Below the pieces are notes generated by a model. It saw nothing but the letters and a program-made list of their open reading frames with translations. It searched no databases and had not been told where the DNA came from. This document shows positions 21,203-29,896 of a DNA stretch of 32,812 bases, one piece after another. The first letter of the stretch is position 1; each line of letters begins with the position of its first letter. The stretch is from IMG/VR virus record IMGVR_UViG_3300021356_000086, positions 1-32,812 of that record, one strand, 5' to 3'. Source of the DNA: a virus. Made by a program: the position numbers and the translations under genes.

Positions 21203-21976
21203 CTAACTATATACATAGACATTTACTCTATCTAGTGAGTGAGTATTGCCACCATAAGAATAACCACCTGAAAATGTGCAACCATTACCATGCGCCCAAC
21301 CCTCTGTGCCACCATGACCACTCCAAGTCCATGTAAAACTTCTTTCACAGTTATTAGGTCCTGAATCTCCCCAACCTGTTCCTGTTTCTGTCCAACTATT
21401 AGTTCCACCATTCCATAAAGATGTATATCTTTTGTACTGTGCATCATAACCTGTGCTAGATGAATTAAATGTTGACCAATAAAATGTTCCATTTTGTTGC
21501 CCTATAAGTCTTAAAGAATCACCATATAATCTTCTATTTATGACCATGTGTAAGTCATTCCAATCTCCAATCAACTCATCAATCCAAGTAGCTTGAAGGT
21601 AAGCAACTGTATTACTTCCTAAATTGCTTGAAATCATATTATTTTGATTTAAGCCTGAGTTATTCCACCAATCACCATTTCTACCAACAGCTACTAAAGT
21701 TAAGCCTTTTCCTGATACTGTACTTTGAGAAAAATTTACATAAACTAATCTTGTTGCTTGTGCTGCAGCAGGTTTGATGTAGTAATTACCATCTGTTTGT
21801 GTATATTGATATATTTCTGCTGCATTTTCAGCAGGATTCTGTTCTATTTCTCCCGGAAAACTTGACCACTCGTTATTTAGTTGTGCATCGTGTTGTGCAT
21901 TAACACCATAAAGACCTGAACGAGTTTGACTATTATAATTTCTAGGTCTATTACCACGCATCCTACCTCTTGGCAT
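21203..21976 (-). CDS. Adhesin with possible fibrinogen-related domain (257 aa, copy 2)
   Basis: The N-terminus (GRMRGNRPRNYNSQTRSGLY, then GVNAQHDAQLNNEW) is the same anchoring module as in the product of 19648..20484. The following DGNYYIKPAAAQATRLVYVN and GKGLTLVAVGRNGDWWNN again resemble the start of a fibrinogen-related domain, although the usual Cys is replaced. The C-terminal third is rich in Trp and Gly (GTGWGDSGPNNCERSFTWTW) and has little similarity to copy 1. A conserved base with a diverged tip is typical for receptor-binding proteins under selection. Confidence 0.55.
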   Translation of the reverse strand: MPRGRMRGNRPRNYNSQTRSGLYGVNAQHDAQLNNEWSSFPGEIEQNPAENAAEIYQYTQTDGNYYIKPAAAQATRLVYVNFSQSTVSGKGLTLVAVGRNGDWWNNSGLNQNNMISSNLGSNTVAYLQATWIDELIGDWNDLHMVINRRLYGDSLRLIGQQNGTFYWSTFNSSSTGYDAQYKRYTSLWNGGTNSWTETGTGWGDSGPNNCERSFTWTWSGHGGTEGWAHGNGCTFSGGYSYGGNTHSLDRVNVYVYS

Positions 21977-21984
21977 GGCTACTC

Positions 21985-22314
21985 CTAGGTTATTTCAAGA
22001 ACTGATAAAACTATTTCGAGGTCTCCTGTTGCACCTGCCCAAGCTCTTACCTGATCTCCCGCCTCTAAAACTAACTTACCACCAATAGGGTTGAATGATG
22101 AGTCGGCAGGTATAGATATAGTATGAGCAAGAGCGCTAGCCGCAGTAGTCGAAGAATCGTAATAATCAACATATAAATCTGCTGCATTAGTACCGTCAAC
22201 ATTTGATACCTGACACAATATAACAATAGCTTCTGTTGAAGCTGGACATTGATATATAGAGGTATCTGCTGTAGTACCTAAACTAGCTTGTACTGATTTA
22301 AACGCTTCTGCCAT
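21985..22314 (-). CDS. Small beta-domain virion protein (109 aa)
   Basis: I place the start at ATG 22314 (MAEAFKSVQASLGT), with AGGTGG six bases upstream. The longer in-frame ATG at 22383 lies deep in the upstream gene. The protein has strands TEAIVILCQVSN, AADLYVDYYDSS, ALAHTISIPADSS, GKLVLEAGDQVRAWAG and DLEIVLSVLEI, as in small phage fibre or decoration domains. It is the likely relative of the product of 18792..19121. Confidence 0.65.
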   Translation of the reverse strand: MAEAFKSVQASLGTTADTSIYQCPASTEAIVILCQVSNVDGTNAADLYVDYYDSSTTAASALAHTISIPADSSFNPIGGKLVLEAGDQVRAWAGATGDLEIVLSVLEIT

Positions 22315-22316
22315 AA

Positions 22317-22565
22317 TTATCCACCTAACGCTAGGACTAGACCAATACTTGCTCCACCTGATCCGGTAGAAACTGAGTCCCAACTACTACCATTGTAAAC
22401 CTCTATTTTTGAAGTTGTGGTATTCCAGATCACTTCCCCGGCTGACACACCTGATAATGCATCTCTATCGGTAGTTGTGTAAGCTTTTAAACCAACGGGT
22501 ACTGTAAAATCTACACTTGCACCTGTCGATCTTGGTCTTATCTCATTTACTTTTAATATTGACAT
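22317..22565 (-). CDS. Short fibre protein with YNGSSW motif (82 aa)
   Basis: The protein begins MSILKVNEIRPRSTGASVDF, an opening shared by many short phage fibre proteins ('i-x-V-d-x-I-x-p'). It carries TTDRDALSGVSAGEVIWN and KIEVYNGSSWDSV, the motif also seen in the product of 19130..19585. A short Gly-rich end follows. It is probably a fibre connector. Confidence 0.65.
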   Translation of the reverse strand: MSILKVNEIRPRSTGASVDFTVPVGLKAYTTTDRDALSGVSAGEVIWNTTTSKIEVYNGSSWDSVSTGSGGASIGLVLALGG

Positions 22566-22580
22566 TTATTCTCCTATGGT

Positions 22581-23276
22581 TTATGTTTTCCTATATCCAT
22601 ATACTTGTACATTTGCTGTTGTAAAATTATTTCCATTTTCTAAATATAATTTAAAACCTGTATTTGTATTGCTACCATCATCTTGAATCCAACTACCCCA
22701 TCTTTGTTGTATTTCTGTTGAAGACCTTTGAAGGCTGTGATACCAACCCATGTGTCTTGTCTTAGAGTTTGGTGTAGTATAGGCGTTATAAAGCTCAAGA
22801 GTGTGTACACCAGATACCGGCATTGTTGAAGCAATAGTTCCAAAACACCCTACATAGTTTTGATTGAATCCTTCGTGTCCTGAAGCACTTGGGTCTCCAG
22901 AGCTATCGCTATCATTTGTTCTATGGAACATAGCGTGAAAATCAATAGTGCTAGATGTGTAATCAGCATTACTTCCTGATGAGCCTGTCCTATAAGACAA
23001 AAATAATTTATTACTTCCTGTATCTGCCATTAAATCGGTTGCAATTATTTTGTAGTTGTCGTAAGTGCTTGAAAATACATTATCAAAAGTTAATGCTGAA
23101 ACATCAGCATCTGAATCCCCAACTACTTGAGATGATAAAAATACTAATCCTGCTTGATTTATTGCACTAACATCTACTCCATCTACTTGTCCGTCTTTTA
23201 TATTTACTCCATCAATAGTCACTCCATTAGCGGAAGTATTTTCACTTATAGTATCTACTTTTATTTCACTAGCCAT
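22581..23276 (-). CDS. Tail-fibre tip protein (231 aa, copy 1)
   Basis: The N-terminal module, IKVDTISENTSANGVTIDGV with NIKDGQVDGVDVS, is shared with the product of 23306..23983. The remainder is a beta domain ending in FTTANVQVYGYRKT. DNVFSSTYDNYKIIATDLM is a typical phage fibre tip motif ('v-F-t-s-t-Y-d-n-Y-x-i'). The tip differs strongly between the two copies except for that motif and the end (VQVYGY / VRVYGY). Receptor binding is likely. Confidence 0.7.
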   Translation of the reverse strand: MASEIKVDTISENTSANGVTIDGVNIKDGQVDGVDVSAINQAGLVFLSSQVVGDSDADVSALTFDNVFSSTYDNYKIIATDLMADTGSNKLFLSYRTGSSGSNADYTSSTIDFHAMFHRTNDSDSSGDPSASGHEGFNQNYVGCFGTIASTMPVSGVHTLELYNAYTTPNSKTRHMGWYHSLQRSSTEIQQRWGSWIQDDGSNTNTGFKLYLENGNNFTTANVQVYGYRKT

Positions 23277-23305
23277 TATTCATTCTCCATTTACAAAACC
23301 TTCTT

Positions 23306-23983
23306 CTATAAGTTGTACCCATATACTCTTACATTACAACTAAAATTATTACCACCAGATGTTTCAAGTCTTATACCTGTAAATTGAGTTGTTTCTGGAA
23401 ATCTATATTCAACATCGGCTCTTCTATAGTTTCCATTGTAATATTCCACTGATTCTTGCTTTTGGAATGTTTGAGTTGCTTTGTTAGGATTTCTAAATTT
23501 ACACTCAGACCAACCAACATAACTAGAGCCTACACCAGAGTTTGCCCACCAATGAATCCATCCATAATCTGCTGTTTGACCTGTGTTAGCACCCTGTGTT
23601 CCTTGAGCATTATCATTAAAATCTTGCCACCAAAAAGCGTATGTATAAGTATCTAAAGTTGCATCAGAGCCACTAGCTCCACCTGTTCTAAATCGAAATC
23701 GTAAATATTCACTAGCTGTTCCATAAGTAATATCGTTAAATTGCAATAAATAATTATCGTATGTTGTAGTAAATATATTGTCTAAATCAGTACCACTTGT
23801 GTTTACTGAACTGAAAGATTCATTTTTTATAAGTGTCAAACCCGGTGCCATATTTCCTACTGTTGTATTTAAAGCAGAAACATCTACTCCATCTACTTGT
23901 CCATCTTTTATATTTACACTGTCTATGGTGACACCATTAGCAGCAGTTTGTTCGTTTATTGTATCTACATTAAGTTCGCTCAT
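23306..23983 (-). CDS. Tail-fibre tip protein (225 aa, copy 2)
   Basis: I choose ATG 23983 (MSELNVDTINEQTAANGVTI), which has AAGGA nine bases upstream and aligns with the start of copy 1. An upstream in-frame ATG at 24070 would add 29 residues overlapping another gene. Shared features are the NIKDGQVDGVDVS module, DNIFTTTYDNYLLQFNDITY and the end NNFSCNVRVYGYNL. The tip core is Trp-rich (YAFWWQDFND, WIHWWANSG). Confidence 0.7.
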   Translation of the reverse strand: MSELNVDTINEQTAANGVTIDSVNIKDGQVDGVDVSALNTTVGNMAPGLTLIKNESFSSVNTSGTDLDNIFTTTYDNYLLQFNDITYGTASEYLRFRFRTGGASGSDATLDTYTYAFWWQDFNDNAQGTQGANTGQTADYGWIHWWANSGVGSSYVGWSECKFRNPNKATQTFQKQESVEYYNGNYRRADVEYRFPETTQFTGIRLETSGGNNFSCNVRVYGYNL

Positions 23984-24215
23984 TATGGTAATTCCTTCCT
24001 TTACCTGCAAAATAGTTTTCAGGATCGTATTTTGAGTCCACCATCTCTTGTAGTGTTTTACCACCCTCATTATTATACTTTACGCCATCGTCGAAATCGC
24101 TCCTTTCCAACCTGTTGATCTCCCTTTTTTTATCGTCAATAATAAGACGGACTATAAATCCAAGACCATAGCCAAGAGCTACAGAGCCTAGTATTATAAT
24201 TATTTGATCTGTCAT
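23970..24215 (-). CDS. 81-aa single-pass membrane protein
   Basis: Residues 4-26 (IIIILGSVALGYGLGFIVRL) form a transmembrane helix, followed by a basic and then mixed-charge cytoplasmic part (DDKKREINRLERSDFDDGVK) ending in Gly/Tyr/Asn-rich sequence. It overlaps the giant fibre gene by 4 nt upstream and the next fibre gene by 14 nt. No family is recognised. A membrane protein amid fibre genes is unusual. Confidence 0.65.
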   Translation of the reverse strand: MTDQIIIILGSVALGYGLGFIVRLIIDDKKREINRLERSDFDDGVKYNNEGGKTLQEMVDSKYDPENYFAGKGRNYHNERT

Positions 24216-27200
24216 ACAACCACCAATGTTCCGGCTACATCAACAGTACCCTCTATATCTAGTGGTCCTGCAGCAACTGTACCGGTGTTTGCAGTAATAG
24301 TAAAAGTTTCACCTGACGCAAGTGTTGTTCTATGTATAAAGAAACCACCATTTGCTGACATTGTTGCATTATTGTCAATTATCATTCTTTCTGTACCGGC
24401 GGTATCTATTCTTACTTTGTCCTCGTCGGAGCTTTCCTCTACATGAACTCTTGTATCGCCATCAGCGTCTTCTATATTTGTAGGTCTTTGAGGTACAAAG
24501 TTTGTTCCGTTATAAACTAAGCTATCTCCGGTAGCTAAACCTGTTGTATCTGCATTAGTTAAATCATTAACGGCTAAAGAGCCACCACTATCTGCCCAAC
24601 TAATTGTTCCTGATCCGTTTGTTGTAAGCACCTGTCCATTTGTACCTGCACCACCGTTAATTTTAAATTTTGCAGATTTAAGATCAAATACACCATCCGA
24701 CTCAATCCTAACTCTTTCAGTACCTGCGGTAGATATTCTTATATCATCAGCGTCGGTTGTTGCTTCTACCTGTATCTTTGTATCGTTGTCATTATCTCTA
24801 AATGCTGTTGCACTAGCACTTGTAGAAGTAATTTGTATTGGGTCGGTTGTACCGTCTGTAAGTGTGACATCAATATCCGTACCTGTGCTACCAAGATTTA
24901 AAAATTCAATAGGGTCACTAGAACTATCGGCTAGTGTTAATGGTGCTTCACCTGTTAGAGAAGATCCTGATCCTGATACAAGATTACTCTTTGTGATCTT
25001 CTTATAACTAGTTGTACTTGTATCATATACAAGTAATACATCGTCGTCGGCCACGCTTGCACTTGTTAGTGCTGACTTACCTGTTAAGAAAGTAGTTGTA
25101 AGTCCTGTAGCATTACCTTCAAAAGTACCCGCCACAAAAGTTTCACTACCTACTGTCCATTTATCATTTGTTTCATCCCAAACTAATGTTTTGTTAGTAG
25201 CTGATCCTCTTTCTATTTCTATACCACCGTCTTGTGATGGTGATCCTGTTTCGTCGCTATTAAGAGTTATGACACTATCACCAATGTTTACTGTATTAGA
25301 GTTAACTGTTGTAGTTGTACCTGATACGGTAAGGTTTCCTGTAATAGTTGCATCTCCGCCAACTGATATGTCATTTGTGACTGTTAAATCATTTCCAATA
25401 GTTGTATCACTAGGAAGTCCAATAGTTATTGTTCCTGAACTTTCAGCAACCTCTACTTCATTAGAAGTTCCTGAAAATGTAATAGTTCCACCCAAAGCGG
25501 TAGCTGTTGAGTTTGATCCGTCGGTGACTGTTATAGAACTATTAGCTAACTTTGAATTAGGTATGCTTGCGGTACTTAACTCACCTGTTGTTGAATTGTA
25601 TGATAAACCTGATCCTGACGCTGCAGATATTGCACCCCTAGCTCTTGCATTAGTGAAATATAGATTTGTACTACCTTCACTTGTATTGTCAGTTGTAAGA
25701 CCTACATTTACCCAAGCACTACCGTTGTATCTTAATACTTCGTTAGTAGCTAAAGATGTAAGCGTGACATCGCTAAGTTGTGATATAGCTGAACTAGCGT
25801 CACCCGGAATCCATTTAGAGCCAGACCATTTTAACGCTTGCCCAGAAGTTGGGGCTGATGTGGCCGTATCAACATCACTTAAATCATTTATAGAAACTGT
25901 ACCAAAATCAATATCTACTTCATTATTAGAAGTATCGTCCGTAATAGTTATTTTTGAAGATCCCGCATTAAGTTTCTTAAACTGTAGATCTTCACCGACT
26001 TTACCGTCAAATAGTCCTACACCTGCTGTTCCAATGTTAGATGCTGTGTTTGTTTCACCAGACCCAGACAAACCAGATACAGAGGCTAAAGCAAAGCTAC
26101 CTGCGGAATTGTCCCAAGATACAACTTTTTGATCTTCGTTTGAGCCGGGTGCGGAAAAACCTACATTAGCTAAGTCTTGCAAATTTGCTAGAGCTATTCT
26201 CGCGTCTGCTCTTGCGTTTGTATAGTAAAGGTTTGACCCTTCGGCTAAATCGCTTGTAGTGTTATTTGAAAGATCATCTTCGGTGTCTGTTGACGCAATA
26301 GTTAAAGTATTTGCTGCGTCGTCATAAGTTAGGGATATATTACTACCTGCTGTTAGTAAATTATTTACACGATCATCTACTCTTTCTTCGGTAAAGTATT
26401 TGTTGTTAGTACCTTCGCTTAAATCGTCGGTATTGTTATTAGATAAATCATCTTCTGTATCAGTTGAGGCGATTGTAAGTGTATTAGCATTATCGTCATA
26501 GGTAAGTGTAATATTTGACCCTGCTGTTAATAAGGCGTTTACTCTATCGTCAACCCTTTCGTCTGTAAAGTATTTATTTGTACCCTCTGTCAAATCACTA
26601 GTAGATTTACCGCTAAATGCTGTGTTAAATCTTGTTGATGTGTAATAAAGGTTTGTGCTACCCTCACTTAAGTCGTCTGTATCTTTAGCTGTAAATGCAC
26701 TATCAAATCTAGCTTGTGTGTAATAAAGATTACTTGATCCTTCACTTAAACTATCTGTGTCGTGATTTGCTATTGAGGAAACTGTACCTGTGACATTACC
26801 TGTTAAGTTTCCTGTAAATGTAGAGTGAATACTTCCTGCGTCAAACCTCTCGCTACCAACAGTCCATTTATTATCTGTTTCTTCCCAAATTAAAGTGACA
26901 TTTGTAGAGCTTCCGCGCTCAACTTCTATACCTGCATCTTCACTAGGCGTTCCTGTGACATTGTTGTTTAATACAATTATGTTGTCATCAACTGTCAATG
27001 TTTCGGTATTCAAAGTTGTAGTAGTACCACTTACTGTTAGATCTCCTGAAACTACTAAATCGTTAAATGTGACATCGCTTGTTGTTGAAACAGCCTGCGG
27101 TATAGAAATTTGACCACCAGATAGTGTTATACCTGTACCTGCTGAAAAATGTGACCTTACTTCTGTTGCACTTGGTCCTGTATATGTTATGACACCCGTT

Positions 27201-29896
27201 GATGAATTGTAAGCTAAAGACCCGTCGCCACCGCTATCTGTGACGGAAATAGCACTACGAGCTCTAGCGTTAGTAAAGTAAAGATTTGATGTTCCCTCGC
27301 TTAAATCATCTGTATCACTTGCACTTAAAGAAGTTCCCTGTACTGATACAACAGCGTCCCCACCCATACCTGAGTGATGTTGACAATAATAGTAAAGAGT
27401 GTCTGCGGTTGCTGCGTCAACAACTATTTGTGTATAAGCACCCGAGCTACCCGGCGTTCCGTTGTAGCTTACACCGGTAGTGTATTCTGATCCTGATCCG
27501 TGTGTACCATTTTTAGTTGTAGAAAATTTAAGTGGGTGTCCTGAGTTAGAGCTATCACTAGTATCAAACCTATAAGTGATACCCGGAAGTAATTGAATAC
27601 TTGCTGTTGTTTCGCCGTCTAGGTGATATTTGTTTCCGCTTACATTTGCAACCGTGACATCAAACTCAATAATTGCTGTGTTGTTTTCAAAGTTTATTGT
27701 CTTATTGGTTAGTGTATCTGTAGAGCTTTCGGTCACTACAGTACTATCTATTGCTATTGTGCCAGACGAGTAATCTATACCCGTACCACCTGATAAGTGA
27801 CTATCAACTCTTGCAGTTGTAAAGTATTGATTTGACCCCTCACCAATATCATCTGTGTCTAAAGTTAAAGTACCACCTAAAGCAAGTGAGTTTGAATTTA
27901 TTGTGACAGAGCTATTAGCAAGATTGGAATTTGGAATAGCAGATAAGTTAAATACACCTGTTGAAGAGTTATATGTCAAACCAGAACTAGCTGTAGCACT
28001 AACCGAAGCTCTAGCTCTTGCGTCTGTGTAGTAAAGATTAGAAGATCCTTCTGTAAGATTGTCTGTGTCTTTCGCTGCTAATCTTGTGTCAAATCTAGTA
28101 TCTGTATAATAAAGATTTGTTCCTTCACTTAAATCACTAGTTGACTTACCTGAAAACGCAGAGTCAAACCTAGCGGTAGTGTAATATAAATTAGAAGATC
28201 CCTCACTTAAACTATCAGTATCATGGTTAGCAATACTTGAAACTGTACCTGTCACATTACCGGTGACATTACCGGTCAAATTACCCTCAAATGTAGAGGC
28301 TACAAATGTTTCAGTTCCTATTGTCCACTTGTCTGTAGTTTCATTCCAAACAAGAGTTTTATTAGTTCCGTCACCTCTCTCAATTTCAATACCACCGTTT
28401 TCGGTTGGCGATCCGGTTGCATTGGAATTAAGAACAATAACATTGTCTGCTAAATTTATAGTTTCAGTATTTACGGTAGTTGTTGTACCGGAAACAGTTA
28501 AGTCACCTGAAACAACTAAGTCATTAAAAGTCACATCACTTGTAGTGCCAACTGCCTGACCAATACTTATTTGACCTGAAGATAGTGTGACACCTGTACC
28601 TGCGCTAAAGTGCGCTCTTACTTCAGCGGCGCTTGGACCGGTATAAGTAAACACACCTGTAGAATTGTTGTAAGCTAAACTACCATCTCCACCTGAGTCT
28701 GTGACTGATACAGAAGTTCTAGCTCTAGCATTTGTAAAGTATAAGTTAGAAGATCCCTCGCTTAAGTTATCGGTATCTTTACTAGCAAGTCGTGTATCGA
28801 ATCTTGTATCGGTGTAATAAAGGTTTGAAGATCCTTCACTTAAGTTATCTGTGCTAAAAGGTGATAAAGATACAGTTGCGTCTATTGCACCATCATTTGC
28901 ATCGTCATAAGCAAAAGATATACCTGTATGCGATCCGTTTGTGACAAACTGCGCACCTACTATATCTTGTGCCTCTTCTGTACCAACGGCAGCCGATATT
29001 GTTAATGTACCTGCACCATCTACATAGCTAAGAGTTATATTGTCACCGGCTTGTAAAAGCGTAGCAACTTGATCGTCAACTCTTTCAGTAAGGTCTGCTG
29101 TTATTTCGCTAAGGTCAGTTGTAAATGTTAATGTACCTGAGCTTTCGCTAATATCAACACCCGCACCACCTGTAAATGTGACAGTACCACCTAAGCTTAT
29201 TGCTGAGGAGTTTGATCCGTCACTAAAAGTCAAGCTTGAATTACTAAATGCAGAGTTAGGTAAATTAGTAAATGTGTTTGACCCACCGTCTAAGGTTTTA
29301 TTTGTTATTGTATCGGTAGAAGTTTGTGTAAGTATTTCGTCATAAGTACCACCTTCACCCAATACCCAACGATTAGTAGATACATCATAAAAAAGTCTTG
29401 CGTCGTCTGTATCGCTTGTGTCAACAATAATACCTGCGTCAGCTTCGCTATTACCTGTATTTAATTTAACAAAAGCGTCGTCAACAGTAATAACTGTAGA
29501 GGTTGTACTAGTAAGTTCACCCTGAACATCTAAATTACCCTGAATTGTTGCTGATCCTGAAAGTGTTAATCCTGTAAATGTTGGTGAGTCGCCCGTACCT
29601 ATACCTAAACTTGTTCTTGCAGTTGCACCACTTTCTACCTGCCACGCTGTACCTGTCGATACGATAAATGCACCATCCGAGTGAACAAGATTTGATATTG
29701 TAGTTAAATCGGCGTCATAAGCTTGTACATTCGATCCTATTTGTAAACCTAGACCAATTCTTAAATCTGCTAAAGAAGAATACGATCCACCTGTACCACC
29801 ATCGTCTAGTCCTACATAATCGGCGCTTTGAAACTCAGCAAAACCGTCAGGATTACTCCCGTCATAATTCAGCCTTATTGGATTCTTTTCTGCCAT
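24212..29896 (-). CDS. Giant repetitive tail fibre (1,894 aa) with a cupredoxin-like domain
   Basis: The start (PIRLNYDGSNPDGFAEFQSA) and TSLGIGTGDSPTFTGLTLSG are typical of long phage fibres. The body repeats DLSEGSSNLYYT-type units (more than ten copies, with DTRFDTRLA or NARARxxxS tails) and three copies of a larger unit containing GDLTVSGTTTTVN, NGGIEIERG and KTLVWNETTDKWTIG. Residues about 742-853 form a different domain: a beta part with GHPLKF (H787) and YYYCQHHSGMGG (C838, H841, M844), the ligand set of a type 1 copper protein. The last 60 residues contain a beta tip (ETFTITANTGTVAAGPLDIE). No signal peptide or membrane helix is seen. It forms a long tail appendage. Glycan binding by its tip is probable but not shown. 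Confidence 0.85.
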   Translation of the reverse strand: MAEKNPIRLNYDGSNPDGFAEFQSADYVGLDDGGTGGSYSSLADLRIGLGLQIGSNVQAYDADLTTISNLVHSDGAFIVSTGTAWQVESGATARTSLGIGTGDSPTFTGLTLSGSATIQGNLDVQGELTSTTSTVITVDDAFVKLNTGNSEADAGIIVDTSDTDDARLFYDVSTNRWVLGEGGTYDEILTQTSTDTITNKTLDGGSNTFTNLPNSAFSNSSLTFSDGSNSSAISLGGTVTFTGGAGVDISESSGTLTFTTDLSEITADLTERVDDQVATLLQAGDNITLSYVDGAGTLTISAAVGTEEAQDIVGAQFVTNGSHTGISFAYDDANDGAIDATVSLSPFSTDNLSEGSSNLYYTDTRFDTRLASKDTDNLSEGSSNLYFTNARARTSVSVTDSGGDGSLAYNNSTGVFTYTGPSAAEVRAHFSAGTGVTLSSGQISIGQAVGTTSDVTFNDLVVSGDLTVSGTTTTVNTETINLADNVIVLNSNATGSPTENGGIEIERGDGTNKTLVWNETTDKWTIGTETFVASTFEGNLTGNVTGNVTGTVSSIANHDTDSLSEGSSNLYYTTARFDSAFSGKSTSDLSEGTNLYYTDTRFDTRLAAKDTDNLTEGSSNLYYTDARARASVSATASSGLTYNSSTGVFNLSAIPNSNLANSSVTINSNSLALGGTLTLDTDDIGEGSNQYFTTARVDSHLSGGTGIDYSSGTIAIDSTVVTESSTDTLTNKTINFENNTAIIEFDVTVANVSGNKYHLDGETTASIQLLPGITYRFDTSDSSNSGHPLKFSTTKNGTHGSGSEYTTGVSYNGTPGSSGAYTQIVVDAATADTLYYYCQHHSGMGGDAVVSVQGTSLSASDTDDLSEGTSNLYFTNARARSAISVTDSGGDGSLAYNSSTGVITYTGPSATEVRSHFSAGTGITLSGGQISIPQAVSTTSDVTFNDLVVSGDLTVSGTTTTLNTETLTVDDNIIVLNNNVTGTPSEDAGIEVERGSSTNVTLIWEETDNKWTVGSERFDAGSIHSTFTGNLTGNVTGTVSSIANHDTDSLSEGSSNLYYTQARFDSAFTAKDTDDLSEGSTNLYYTSTRFNTAFSGKSTSDLTEGTNKYFTDERVDDRVNALLTAGSNITLTYDDNANTLTIASTDTEDDLSNNNTDDLSEGTNNKYFTEERVDDRVNNLLTAGSNISLTYDDAANTLTIASTDTEDDLSNNTTSDLAEGSNLYYTNARADARIALANLQDLANVGFSAPGSNEDQKVVSWDNSAGSFALASVSGLSGSGETNTASNIGTAGVGLFDGKVGEDLQFKKLNAGSSKITITDDTSNNEVDIDFGTVSINDLSDVDTATSAPTSGQALKWSGSKWIPGDASSAISQLSDVTLTSLATNEVLRYNGSAWVNVGLTTDNTSEGSTNLYFTNARARGAISAASGSGLSYNSTTGELSTASIPNSKLANSSITVTDGSNSTATALGGTITFSGTSNEVEVAESSGTITIGLPSDTTIGNDLTVTNDISVGGDATITGNLTVSGTTTTVNSNTVNIGDSVITLNSDETGSPSQDGGIEIERGSATNKTLVWDETNDKWTVGSETFVAGTFEGNATGLTTTFLTGKSALTSASVADDDVLLVYDTSTTSYKKITKSNLVSGSGSSLTGEAPLTLADSSSDPIEFLNLGSTGTDIDVTLTDGTTDPIQITSTSASATAFRDNDNDTKIQVEATTDADDIRISTAGTERVRIESDGVFDLKSAKFKINGGAGTNGQVLTTNGSGTISWADSGGSLAVNDLTNADTTGLATGDSLVYNGTNFVPQRPTNIEDADGDTRVHVEESSDEDKVRIDTAGTERMIIDNNATMSANGGFFIHRTTLASGETFTITANTGTVAAGPLDIEGTVDVAGTLVVV
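25100..28548 (-). repeat. Three copies of a ~110-residue fibre module, plus many short SEGSSNLYYT repeats
   Basis: Module copies lie at about 28210-28548, 26750-27090 and 25100-25400. Each reads VSGDLTVSGTTTTVN or close, then a VIVLNS/N strand, GGIEIERG, TLVWNETTDKW and TFEGNLTGNVTG-like ends. Between them the SEGSSNLYYT unit recurs. The copies differ in codons, so duplication is old or the sequence is under strong protein-level selection. Confidence 0.8.

Noticed and set aside
22315-22383. N-terminal extension of the small beta-domain gene
   Set aside because: The extra residues overlap the upstream gene in another frame; ATG 22314 with AGGTGG fits the operon spacing.
25191-26132. 313-codon open frame on the plus strand
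   Set aside because: It is the mirror of the repetitive giant fibre; Ser/Val/Pro-rich with no start context or domain, and it lies wholly opposite a well-supported gene.
24212-29896. Regular repeats that might suggest a CRISPR array
   Set aside because: The repeats are coding, of unequal length and spacing, in one open frame; there are no uniform spacers and no cas genes.
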